Positions 53,110 to 61,337 of a DNA stretch of 64,000 nucleotides are shown here, in pieces. The position numbers and the translations under genes are program-made. Under the pieces are notes generated by a model. The model searched no databases. It worked only from the letters and a program-made list of their open reading frames with translations, and had not been told where the DNA came from. Origin of the DNA: Pseudoalteromonas luteoviolacea B = ATCC 29581 (GTDB lineage: Bacteria; Pseudomonadota; Gammaproteobacteria; Enterobacterales; Alteromonadaceae); NCBI GenBank assembly GCA_000333235.1, contig CAPN01000051.1, positions 62,001-126,000 on the forward strand, given 5' to 3'. Positions within the stretch are counted from its first letter, which is position 1, and the number at the start of each line of letters is the position of its first letter.

Positions 53110-55197
53110 TTGCATTCCACAACGCTTATGCCTTCAAAATATTTACGTTGGTTAGTTCGTTGGCAAAAGGTCATAGTCACCGAAGATGGTTTAACGGTGA
53201 TTTTATTAAACAAAACGTTATCTTACCCTTGGCAATCTCAAGCAGTACCACCGAGCATTTCGTCAAACACGCCTCTTAGCAGTTTTACCGTGTGGGATGA
53301 GCATGGCGCGGTATCTTTCTACTGTCCAAATCGCGAAAGACTCGAATTTATTAAACAGTACCAAAGTCTGTGGTCGCAAGTACATGGACCCCGTATCTGT
53401 TTACAAGCAAATAGAATCGAAAAGAAACTCGCTTACCACTATTTAACTCTACAAACGTTCAACGAGTTAAAAGCATTCTCAATTTCTTTATTAAAGCCTT
53501 GGAAAACTTGGTGGCGCCAGGCTCAGCTAGAGAAAGCGCTTGTTAATGCACTTGAAACATTAGAAGAGATCAGTGACTGGTCTCTCGACGACGCTGAGCA
53601 ATTTAAGCAGGCATTTGAAGGTCACTATCTCACAGAGTTTGCGACGTTTTTCGATAATATTGAGAGCCAACCTTTAACAAGGGCTCAACGATTAGCGTGT
53701 ATTCGGCAAGAGAAATGTCAGTTGTTACTAGCAGCTGCGGGTAGTGGAAAAACATCAGTGATGATTGCTCGTGCAGGCTATTTAGTGGCTGCGCGATTTG
53801 CACAGCCTGCGGAAATACTCCTTTTGGCATTTGGCAATGATGCAGCAAATGAAATGCAGACGCGATTGGCAAATAATGACTATACCAATGGCATAAAAGC
53901 CCAAACATTTCACAGTTTAGCGTTAATGATTGTCTCAAAAGTTGAGGGAAAAGCGCCCACTGTAACGCCCCTATGTACAGATCAAGAGAAAAAATTGTCT
54001 TTTTTTGCGCAGTGTGCGCTGACCATTTCTAAGATTCCTCAGCATTTAACACTGTTTAGACGGTTTATTGAGCGTCATGAACTTTTGATTGGTAAACTGG
54101 AATCATCCTTTGGACATGGCGAAATTCGTACCTGGCTTGAAAGCAGGTCGGGTAAATTATGTGTTCGATTAATTGTGGATATGGTGACAACGTTTAAAGA
54201 GTTTCGTGTCACGGAGCCTGTTGAAAAACTACACATTGCTTTTCCTGAAGATTATGAGTTTATTTCGCTGTTCTTTACTGAATATCAGTGGAATTTACAA
54301 AATTCAAATAGCATAGATTTTACCGATATGTTGGATAGAGCGATTAGCTATCTAGAGTCAGGTAAATATATTGCACCGTGGTGCCATCTATTAGTTGATG
54401 AGTTTCAAGATATTTCCCGCAGTCGGGCGAAGTTACTACACATGTTGCAAGGTCGAGGCAAATTTCCTCAACTTTTTGCAGTAGGGGATGATTGGCAAGC
54501 CATTTATCGTTTTTCAGGTTCTGATCTAACGTTTACGACTAAATTTACGCAAAAGTTTGCGAATGCCAAAGTATTTGCTTTAGACAAAACATTCCGTTTT
54601 CATGAAAGACTCTTGCGTGTTTCCAGTGACTTCGTAACTCGAAATCCCACTCAATGTGTCAAAGCGCTTAATTCGATGAATTCTGAGGTTTATGAACCTG
54701 TGAAATTGCTCAGTCATGGCCCTGATGCGATGGACTCACTAAGTGTGGTCATTGAACAACTGCAATGTCTTGCTAATGATGCCAAAGTGGATCGCAAAAC
54801 AAGCGTGCTTTTTGTTGCTAGATTCAGCAAAGATCTACCTACGAGTAGCCATTTGAAAGCGTGGTTATCGCGCTTTAATCACTTTACATTTAATGCGCTG
54901 ACTGTGCATGCGGCAAAAGGCCAAGAAGCGGATTATTGTTTTGTGATGGGATTGAGATCAGGTCTTCGAGGGTTTCCCTGCAGCAGACCGGTAGCTCCAT
55001 TTCTAGATGCACTGTTGCCTGAATGTGAATCGTATCCTCATGCAGAGGAGCGTCGTTTGTTTTATGTTGCGCTCACTCGTGCTCGGAAGCAAACCATTCT
55101 TTTTTATGATGCGCTAAACCCAAGTGAGTTTATCAGCGAAATGCGTGATTCACTGGATTCTGAAAAAATGTTAGTCACAGCGCAAGCTAGTGACTAA
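53110..55197 (+). CDS. helD: DNA helicase IV (HelD), UvrD/Rep superfamily
   Basis: 695 residues from TTG 53110, eight bases after AAGGA. The longer frame from 53047 starts inside the preceding terminator and is rejected. E. coli HelD has 684 residues. The N-terminal 200 residues are the HelD-type accessory region. Then Walker A AAAGSGKTSVMIAR, motif Ia LLLAFGNDAANEMQ, motif II LLVDEFQDIS, GDDWQAIYRFSG (motif III) and the C-terminal VHAAKGQEAD and LFYVALTRAR. It is a 3'-5' SF1 helicase linked to DNA repair and RecA-type recombination. Confidence 0.92.
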   Translation: MHSTTLMPSKYLRWLVRWQKVIVTEDGLTVILLNKTLSYPWQSQAVPPSISSNTPLSSFTVWDEHGAVSFYCPNRERLEFIKQYQSLWSQVHGPRICLQANRIEKKLAYHYLTLQTFNELKAFSISLLKPWKTWWRQAQLEKALVNALETLEEISDWSLDDAEQFKQAFEGHYLTEFATFFDNIESQPLTRAQRLACIRQEKCQLLLAAAGSGKTSVMIARAGYLVAARFAQPAEILLLAFGNDAANEMQTRLANNDYTNGIKAQTFHSLALMIVSKVEGKAPTVTPLCTDQEKKLSFFAQCALTISKIPQHLTLFRRFIERHELLIGKLESSFGHGEIRTWLESRSGKLCVRLIVDMVTTFKEFRVTEPVEKLHIAFPEDYEFISLFFTEYQWNLQNSNSIDFTDMLDRAISYLESGKYIAPWCHLLVDEFQDISRSRAKLLHMLQGRGKFPQLFAVGDDWQAIYRFSGSDLTFTTKFTQKFANAKVFALDKTFRFHERLLRVSSDFVTRNPTQCVKALNSMNSEVYEPVKLLSHGPDAMDSLSVVIEQLQCLANDAKVDRKTSVLFVARFSKDLPTSSHLKAWLSRFNHFTFNALTVHAAKGQEADYCFVMGLRSGLRGFPCSRPVAPFLDALLPECESYPHAEERRLFYVALTRARKQTILFYDALNPSEFISEMRDSLDSEKMLVTAQASD

Positions 55198-55284
55198 TTG
55201 ACTTCACATCCTAGCTCATCGAATATGTATTAATTTGCGGGGGCCTACTTCTTTAATCGTATTTTTAAAGGTTTGCACAACGTT

Positions 55285-55515
55285 CTACAGGTTTTTAAAT
55301 TGTTGTTTCACGTTGTAACTCTCATCAGTCACGATCTGTTCTAGTACTTCAATTCGTTGCTTAAGAGCTTGTATTTCTTTTGTTAAATGTCTGTTTTGAT
55401 CGTTTTCTTGCTGAGACTCACGCTTGAATTCGATGAATCGATTAAACATACTGCTTACAACACCAAATACAATGGCAATTGTTGCAATTAGGAAAATCAT
55501 AGTGGTACCGGCCAT
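55285..55515 (-). CDS. PspB-like small membrane protein
   Basis: 76 residues from the ATG at 55515, five bases after AAGGAG (a GTG at 55521 is fused to the SD). One N-terminal membrane helix (about 4-24, MIFLIATIAIVFGVVSSMF) is followed by a long coiled coil with heptads (LTKEIQALKQRIEVLEQIV). This is the layout of phage-shock protein B, but the ending DESYNVKQQFKNL differs from classical PspB. No pspA or pspC adjoins. Probably an envelope-stress or scaffold peptide. Confidence 0.7.
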   Translation of the reverse strand: MAGTTMIFLIATIAIVFGVVSSMFNRFIEFKRESQQENDQNRHLTKEIQALKQRIEVLEQIVTDESYNVKQQFKNL

Positions 55516-55741
55516 TTTCACTCCTTAAGACAAAAGATCAATATTCGCTAGTATATAAATTTACAGGTAGTACAGAAAGTGACAGGTGTCATCTTTTCCT
55601 ATTTAAAAAATAACGCACTGAAATATATAAAATTAATCTAGTGGAAATTGAGTAACAATTTATATTATGCAAATTTTAATTTTGATTAAGGCAACACGAA
55701 GCTGAGCCTCGTGACCTTTATTTAAAGAGGCTGAATTAAAT

Positions 55742-56398
55742 TTATTCGTAAATGAGAGGATCGGATGCGTTGTTTAATGCAAAGGCTTCTAGGCGCTCTT
55801 GGCAAGCCCCACATTTCCCGCAGGCTTTTTCACGGCCATTATAACATGTCCAGGTGTCAGCATAATTTAACCCCATTTGTAGGCCATCTGCGAGGATCTC
55901 AATTTTACTGTCATTGAGGTATGGACAAACAATCTCGATTTCTTCGTAGTTTGCAATGCGGCACACGTCATCCATCTTTTTCACAAATTCAGGGCGGCAA
56001 TCGGGATAAATTGCATGATCACCGGAATGCGCACCGTAATACACTTTATTTGCTTTAAGTGAAACAGCGTAACCAACAGCAAGTGAAAGCAAAATCATAT
56101 TACGGTTTGGTACAACCGTACTTTTCATGCTTTCTTCTTCATAGTGACCTTCAGGTACATCAATGTTGTCGGTGAGTGATGAGCCACCAATTAACTGATT
56201 AATTGCAGAAATATCGACAATTTTATGGTTGACGTTTAAAGACTCACACACTGCCTTAGCAACATTAAGTTCTTTTACGTGACGTTGACCATAATTAAAC
56301 GAAAGGGCGTAGACCTCATATCCTGCTTTAACGGCTTTATTTAATACGGTGAATGAATCCATACCACCAGAATAGATCACAACAACTTTTTCACTCAT
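55742..56398 (-). CDS. queC: 7-cyano-7-deazaguanine synthase QueC
   Basis: 218 residues. The N-terminal PP-loop is [17 protein letters not shown], and a C-terminal zinc site is formed by Cys residues in [20 protein letters not shown]. QueC converts carboxydeazaguanine to preQ0 using ATP and ammonia, in the queuosine pathway for tRNA wobble modification. It is divergent from queE, the step immediately before it, across a 124-bp gap. No queD, queF or preQ1 riboswitch is visible here. Confidence 0.97.
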   Translation of the reverse strand: MSEKVVVIYSGGMDSFTVLNKAVKAGYEVYALSFNYGQRHVKELNVAKAVCESLNVNHKIVDISAINQLIGGSSLTDNIDVPEGHYEEESMKSTVVPNRNMILLSLAVGYAVSLKANKVYYGAHSGDHAIYPDCRPEFVKKMDDVCRIANYEEIEIVCPYLNDSKIEILADGLQMGLNYADTWTCYNGREKACGKCGACQERLEAFALNNASDPLIYE

Positions 56399-56522
56399 AG
56401 ATAAATGCCTCGATTTTTGATAGAGGTTTCAGTCAGGGCGCGATATACTACACGGCCGCGGGCGAAATGACAAATTTACCGCATTTTTTACCATTTGCAT
56501 TGATAGTTTAGACGAGTTTACT

Positions 56523-57188
56523 TTGTACAAAATTAACGAGATTTTCGAAACCATTCAAGGTGAGGCAAGTTTTACAGGCACACCGTCAATTTTCGTCCGT
56601 TTACAGGGATGCCCAGTAGGGTGTTCTTGGTGTGATACAAAACAAACTTGGGATGTCAATGACACGTTTTTAGTGTCACTGGAGCAAACTGTTGAGAAAA
56701 AAGCAGATTCAGATCTTTGGGCTAACGCCAGTGCAGCGCAAATTTTTGAGCTTTTCCAATCACGTGGTTATCAAGCGAAACACGTTGTAATTACGGGTGG
56801 CGAGCCTTGTATGTATGATTTAAGGCCATTGTGTGAGCTATTGCATACCCATGGTTATACCACTCAAATTGAAACAAGTGGGACATTCGAAATACTCGCA
56901 CCAAGTGAAACTTGGGTGACCGTGTCGCCAAAAATCAATATGCGTGGCGGTTACGAAGTACTGACTTCGGCGATGCAAAGAGCGGATGAAATCAAACATC
57001 CTATTGCGATGAATAAACACGTTGAAGAGCTTGAAGCATTATTTGAGCGCACGAAAGTGTCGCCTAAATTAGTCTATTTGCAGCCAATCAGTCAAAAAGC
57101 TAAAGCGACTAAACTCGCGATTGAAGTTTGCAAAGCTAAAAATTGGCGATTGTCTGTGCAAGTGCATAAGTATCTGGGTATAAACTAG
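56523..57188 (+). CDS. queE: 7-carboxy-7-deazaguanine synthase QueE
   Basis: 221 residues, starting at TTG 56523; MYKINEIFETIQGEASFTGT aligns with the E. coli start (YPINEMFQTLQGEG). The radical-SAM cluster cysteines are in RLQGCPVGCSWCDTK; HVVITGGEPC, WVTVSPKINMRGGYE and the end WRLSVQVHKYLGI match the enterobacterial QueE. It forms the deazaguanine ring. It diverges from queC. No strong SD precedes the TTG. Confidence 0.96.
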   Translation: MYKINEIFETIQGEASFTGTPSIFVRLQGCPVGCSWCDTKQTWDVNDTFLVSLEQTVEKKADSDLWANASAAQIFELFQSRGYQAKHVVITGGEPCMYDLRPLCELLHTHGYTTQIETSGTFEILAPSETWVTVSPKINMRGGYEVLTSAMQRADEIKHPIAMNKHVEELEALFERTKVSPKLVYLQPISQKAKATKLAIEVCKAKNWRLSVQVHKYLGIN

Positions 57189-57272
57189 AAAATACTTACA
57201 ATTCATTAGTGTATGTACACAATCAGCTTGAAGGTATGTGACTTCAGTCAGCGTTTACGGGAAGATTAGATA

Positions 57273-57296
57273 TAAAAGCAGCTGTGGCTGCTTTTA
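57273..57296. terminator. Bidirectional terminator between queE and bcp
   Basis: TAAAAGCAGC (57273-57282), loop TGTG, GCTGCTTTTA (57287-57296): a perfect 10-bp stem between convergent genes with short U runs on both sides. Confidence 0.7.
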
Positions 57297-57308
57297 CCGC
57301 TTACTTTT

Positions 57309-57776
57309 CTAGCCTTTAAGATAATCAATCACGACCTGATGATGATCTTTTGTTTTGAATTTGTCGAAGACGTGCTGTACTTTGCCGTTCTGGCCGATAA
57401 GAAACGAGATTCGATGAATACCGTCGTATTCTTTACCCATAAACTTTTTGGGGCCCCAAACACCAAATGCATCTGCAACTGCGTGATCTTCGTCAGATAG
57501 CAAGGTGAAATTAAGCGCTTTTTTATCTTCGAAATTCTTAAGCTTTTTGACCGGATCAGGGCTTATACCAAGCGCAATGGTATTTAAACTTGCCAATGCC
57601 GTTTTCTCATCACGTAGATTTTCAGCTTGAACGGTGCAACCAGGTGTCAGTGCTTTGGGATAAAAATAAACAAGTACTTGATTATCTTCAAGTAACTCAG
57701 AAAGCGTTACGCTTTTGCCGTTTTGGTCGTTCAGTGTAAAGTTTGGCGCTACATCACCGGCTTGAAGTCGATTCAT
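57309..57776 (-). CDS. bcp: Thioredoxin-dependent peroxiredoxin Bcp
   Basis: 155 residues of the AhpC/TSA fold. The peroxidatic Cys is in ALTPGCTVQAENLRD. In the classical Bcp the resolving Cys follows five residues later (TPGCTTEACGF); here that position is Glu/Asn, so the enzyme looks like a 1-Cys form. Other motifs: GDVAPNFTLNDQNGKSVTLS and VYFYPKALTPGCT. It reduces hydroperoxides using thioredoxin. It is second in a gcvR-bcp operon (10 bp apart), an order conserved in E. coli. Confidence 0.94.
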   Translation of the reverse strand: MNRLQAGDVAPNFTLNDQNGKSVTLSELLEDNQVLVYFYPKALTPGCTVQAENLRDEKTALASLNTIALGISPDPVKKLKNFEDKKALNFTLLSDEDHAVADAFGVWGPKKFMGKEYDGIHRISFLIGQNGKVQHVFDKFKTKDHHQVVIDYLKG

Positions 57777-57785
57777 GTTAATTCC

Positions 57786-58319
57786 TTAGCGAATGCGTCT
57801 AAAAATGTAATCTACGTTAAGCGTACGAGAAAGATCTTCAAATTTCATTTTAAATTCATCGGTATCTACATCAACTGGGATGTTCACTTCGATTTCACAG
57901 CGCATCATTAATTGCCCATTTTCGTCAAATGTGTCGGATTTCAATGAGCAAATGCTGATATTTTGCTGTGCAAAAAAACCAGTAAATTTACTCAGTGTAC
58001 CAGGCGTATCAACACCATGATATTCCAGCGTATAACCCGCACTGTATTCACCGCGAATATGAGAGGATGTGCGTTTCATCATCGTCAATAACCCGAGCTC
58101 CATTCCTTTACACGGAAGCAAGTGTTCAACGCGACAAATCGCAGCCATATCGCCTGCAAGTAACATGATAAACGTAAATTCATTGCCCAATATGGCAATT
58201 CGGCTATCAATGATGTTGCAATGACAATCACTGACGAGTTTGGTTAATTCACTGACGATTCCTGGGCGATCTTCGCCGATTGCTGTCAAAACTAATTGCT
58301 GATTTGCAAATGTTGCCAT
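57786..58319 (-). CDS. gcvR: Glycine cleavage system repressor GcvR
   Basis: 177 residues, two ACT domains: the first starts LVLTAIGEDRPGIVSELTKL, the second at about 95 (YTLEYHGVDTPGTLSKFTGF). In E. coli GcvR binds glycine and the activator GcvA, blocking gcvTHP expression when glycine is scarce. gcvA was not seen in this window. It is first in a two-gene operon with bcp. Confidence 0.93.
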   Translation of the reverse strand: MATFANQQLVLTAIGEDRPGIVSELTKLVSDCHCNIIDSRIAILGNEFTFIMLLAGDMAAICRVEHLLPCKGMELGLLTMMKRTSSHIRGEYSAGYTLEYHGVDTPGTLSKFTGFFAQQNISICSLKSDTFDENGQLMMRCEIEVNIPVDVDTDEFKMKFEDLSRTLNVDYIFRRIR

Positions 58320-58767
58320 GAAAAATACCTAGTTTGTACGACGTAGACTCAGAATTTATTATGGTATTGGTCATTAATGGAGAGACCGATACACAAGCGA
58401 GTGAGAATAACATACAAATAGCTTGGTTTGGATCGTATCTTCAATCTTTTCCTGTGTTGCAAAGTTATTGGGGACGGAGGTGTTTGTGATTAAGTGGGTC
58501 AAAAGCGAGCAAATGAAAATCAACATGCAATGAGATTGAATAAGTATTAACCAGCCTACTTTGTACATTCACAGAAATGCCTTTTAGTTGCTTGTGTTTG
58601 TTTAACAGCGAAAGTAACATAAAGCACAATTTTGCAGATTACTTAATGAATCGCGGCTTGTCCTAAAAATAACTTGAGCCAGTGATTGAACCAATTCAGC
58701 AATCCCAACTCATATACGTGTAAGATTAAAAAAGACAATGCGTGAAGGGTTTGCTAAGGAGAATTTA
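58320..58767. other. 448-bp gene-free gap upstream of bamC
   Basis: In many gammaproteobacteria dapA sits between gcvR-bcp and bamC; here the gap holds no dapA and no convincing coding frame, hairpin or known RNA. The promoters of gcvR and bamC must lie inside. A gene loss or rearrangement is possible. Confidence 0.45.
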
Positions 58768-59829
58768 GTGCAGTATTGGGTTAAAACGTCTATTGCTTTA
58801 GGCGTAACGTTAACACTTTCCGGATGTAGCATCTTTACCAATGATGCCCATCATCCTCGCAATTACCGTGCCAATGGCCCCATGAAAGTGCCGAGTACAT
58901 TAAAAACACCCGCTATCGATGCTGATTTTAAAATGGATGTGGCACAATATAAAAGCCAAGCAGAGCCTATGGGTTATCGTCCGCCACAACAAGTTCTAAC
59001 AACGGCACAAGGGACTTGGATTGAAGAGGGTGATCGGATTTCTCGAGTTTATTTTGATAAAAACGATGGCATAACGGATTTAGCGCAATCTATATGGCAA
59101 TCCATTGAAAGTACCTTAAACCATAATCAAACCTCTACACAGTCAGCAGAACGCAGCTCTGGCACCCTTGAAAGTGGTTGGATGGCCTTAATCCAACCTA
59201 AAGACGGTTGGTTCTGGGAGGATGAAACGGTTCCTTCACAGCAGCGATTTAAATACACTATCACCCAACAAGAGCATAAACGAACGGCGAGTCTGTCGGT
59301 CGAGCTTGTTGATTATCGTAGTGATGATGTGCCTTTGACCGAAATGTTGAAGCAGCAGCTTGAAGTACGTGCATTGAATGACGTTATTACTGAGTATGAC
59401 TTCCAATATCGTCAATTATTAGCGGAATTACGCCGCAGTGAAGGTCAATTGGCAATTGATGCAGGTTTTGATGAAGCTGGCAATGCTGCTTTAGTGCTTT
59501 CAACCGCGTACGAACAGGTTTTTGATCGTGTAGCCTCTATGCTTGAAGGGCTGAGTTTTGTTGTTGATAAAGTGAACAATGACGAAGCGCTAATCAATGT
59601 GACGTATCAAAAACCCGAAGACAGTGTTTGGAACTCAATTTGGGGAAGTGATACACCCTCTTTGCCTCTGCAAAGTGGCAAATATACCATCAAGATTGCA
59701 GCAACGAAAAGCGGTGGTAGCGTGATGACTTGGCTAGATGGCAAAGGCAATGTGCTAGATGCGGCCACGATTCAATCGTTGCAACAAGGATTGCTCGACG
59801 CAATGCATCAAAAGGACGTAATACTCTAA
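58768..59829 (+). CDS. bamC: Outer membrane protein assembly lipoprotein BamC
   Basis: 353 residues from GTG 58768, six bases after AAGGAG; the ATG at 58738 would put 10 polar residues before the signal. The signal SIALGVTLTLSGC ends in a lipobox. NYRANGPMKVPSTLKTPAID, just after it, is the unstructured BamC segment that contacts BamD. Two helix-grip domains follow (YFDKNDGITDLAQSIWQSIE and LSTAYEQVFDRVASMLEGLS). BamC is an accessory subunit of the BAM complex; bamE is at 19.4 kb. It is followed by a strong terminator. Confidence 0.93.
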   Translation: MQYWVKTSIALGVTLTLSGCSIFTNDAHHPRNYRANGPMKVPSTLKTPAIDADFKMDVAQYKSQAEPMGYRPPQQVLTTAQGTWIEEGDRISRVYFDKNDGITDLAQSIWQSIESTLNHNQTSTQSAERSSGTLESGWMALIQPKDGWFWEDETVPSQQRFKYTITQQEHKRTASLSVELVDYRSDDVPLTEMLKQQLEVRALNDVITEYDFQYRQLLAELRRSEGQLAIDAGFDEAGNAALVLSTAYEQVFDRVASMLEGLSFVVDKVNNDEALINVTYQKPEDSVWNSIWGSDTPSLPLQSGKYTIKIAATKSGGSVMTWLDGKGNVLDAATIQSLQQGLLDAMHQKDVIL

Positions 59830-59846
59830 TAACTAAAATTTACGTT

Positions 59847-59880
59847 AAAGAAAAGAGCGAAAGCTCTTTTCTTCGTTTTA
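59847..59880 (+). terminator. bamC terminator
   Basis: AAGAAAAGAGC (59848-59858), GAAA tetraloop, GCTCTTTTCTT (59863-59873), then a U-rich tail. The A/T arms also provide the U tract. Confidence 0.72.
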
Positions 59881-59897
59881 CTTAAGTGGAAAGTTGT

Positions 59898-61265
59898 ATG
59901 GCAATAACTCGCTCCTCACCAGATTTTTGGCGCACGCTCTTTGCGTTCATTGTCCCGTCGCTTGTCGGGGTCTTTTTATTTATGACACCAGTTCCTATTG
60001 ATGACGTGGTCACTATACCCATTGCGGTGATGGCAAAAAGCCTGCAAGCATTGGTTAAGCCGATTATTTTTCCATTAATATTGGGCATAATTTGTTTGAC
60101 TGGAATAATGAGTGTGCTTGTCAGTGTATTAAAGCCAGCATCGTTAAAACGCTATCCGCTTATTCAACACCTTTTTAATGTTAGCCCCGTTTGGTTAGTG
60201 ACTCGCACCTTAGGCATGGTTTTCATTATTATGACCTATTTTAAAGTAGGGCCATTGGCGATCCATTCAGACAGTACCGGAACTCTGGTATTTCATGAGT
60301 TGTTGCCTGTATTGTTTTCTGTGTTTATTCTGGCGGGTCTGCTGCTCCCATTATTACTAAACTTTGGTTTGTTAGAATTAGTGGGTACCTTATTTACAAA
60401 AGTAATGCGTCCATTATTTGGCGTGCCAGGTCGAAGTGCAGTAAATTGTGTGGCGTCTTGGTTAGGCGATGGTAGCGTGGGTATTTTAATGACTGCGCGA
60501 CAGTATGAAGATAAACATTACACTGAACGAGAAGCAGCTATTATTGGCACGACTTTTTCAGCTGTTTCGATTACGTTTTGTTTGGTTGTGATAGGGCAAG
60601 TAAAATTGGAATATCTATTTGCGCCATTTTACCTAACCGTATGTTTGGCTGGGTTTGTTGCGGCACTGATTGTTCCGCGTCTACCGCCGCTGCGTTTTAA
60701 AAAACATCTCTATGTTGATGGCACAGAGCCTGACGATAACGCTGAAGCGGTTCCTCCAGGTAAAACATTGTTTAAACACGCACTTGATGTAGCCTTATTA
60801 AAGGCGCAAAACGCACCTGGCGTTAAAGGGACGCTTAAAGAAGGTATTCATAACGCGTTGGATATGGTGTTTGCAGTTATCCCTGTAGTAATGGCCGTAG
60901 GCACAGTGGCACTGATTATTGCCGAGTACACACCCGTGTTTCAAATTCTTGGTAGGCCATTTGTGCCTTTACTCGAGTTTCTTCAAGTTCCAGAGGCTGC
61001 AAAAGCGGCAGAGACTATTGTTGTAGGCTTTGCTGACATGTTTATACCTTCAATTCTGGCTGCCAGCAGTATTGAAAGTGATATGACTCGCTTTATTGTC
61101 GCGGCGCTAAGCGTATCGCAATTAATCTATATGTCTGAAGTGGGTGCACTTTTATTAGGTAGTAAGATCCCTGTAAATCTCTGGGAGTTGTTTTTGATTT
61201 TTATTTTACGTACGTTGGTGACCTTACCAGTCATTGTGCTGATGGCCCATTGGCTCGTTGGCTAG
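59898..61265 (+). CDS. yjiH: YjiH family membrane protein with nucleoside-recognition (Gate) domains
   Basis: 455 residues from the ATG at 59898; a GTG at 59886 is open but less supported. About ten membrane segments. The Gate-type motif PLFGVPGRSAVNCVASWLGDGSVGI in the middle and the later TIVVGFADMFIPSILAASSI are typical of YjiH and spore-maturation SpmA/B-like proteins. The transported molecule is unproven. It is monocistronic between two strong terminators and convergent with the helicase gene. Confidence 0.88.
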   Translation: MAITRSSPDFWRTLFAFIVPSLVGVFLFMTPVPIDDVVTIPIAVMAKSLQALVKPIIFPLILGIICLTGIMSVLVSVLKPASLKRYPLIQHLFNVSPVWLVTRTLGMVFIIMTYFKVGPLAIHSDSTGTLVFHELLPVLFSVFILAGLLLPLLLNFGLLELVGTLFTKVMRPLFGVPGRSAVNCVASWLGDGSVGILMTARQYEDKHYTEREAAIIGTTFSAVSITFCLVVIGQVKLEYLFAPFYLTVCLAGFVAALIVPRLPPLRFKKHLYVDGTEPDDNAEAVPPGKTLFKHALDVALLKAQNAPGVKGTLKEGIHNALDMVFAVIPVVMAVGTVALIIAEYTPVFQILGRPFVPLLEFLQVPEAAKAAETIVVGFADMFIPSILAASSIESDMTRFIVAALSVSQLIYMSEVGALLLGSKIPVNLWELFLIFILRTLVTLPVIVLMAHWLVG

Positions 61266-61282
61266 TGCCAATTTATTTTGAT

Positions 61283-61313
61283 AAAAAAACGCCATTTGTT
61301 GGCGTTTTTTTTT
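61283..61313. terminator. Bidirectional terminator between yjiH and the helicase gene
   Basis: AAAAAAACGCC (61283-61293), loop ATTTGTT, GGCGTTTTTTT (61301-61311). A-tract and T-tract on opposite sides make it active in both directions. Confidence 0.85.
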
Positions 61314-61337
61314 GCATTTTTATTCAATTTACGCAGA

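Noticed and set aside
58374..58568. 64-codon minus-strand frame in the bamC upstream gap
   Set aside because: No SD, unusual composition and no family resemblance.
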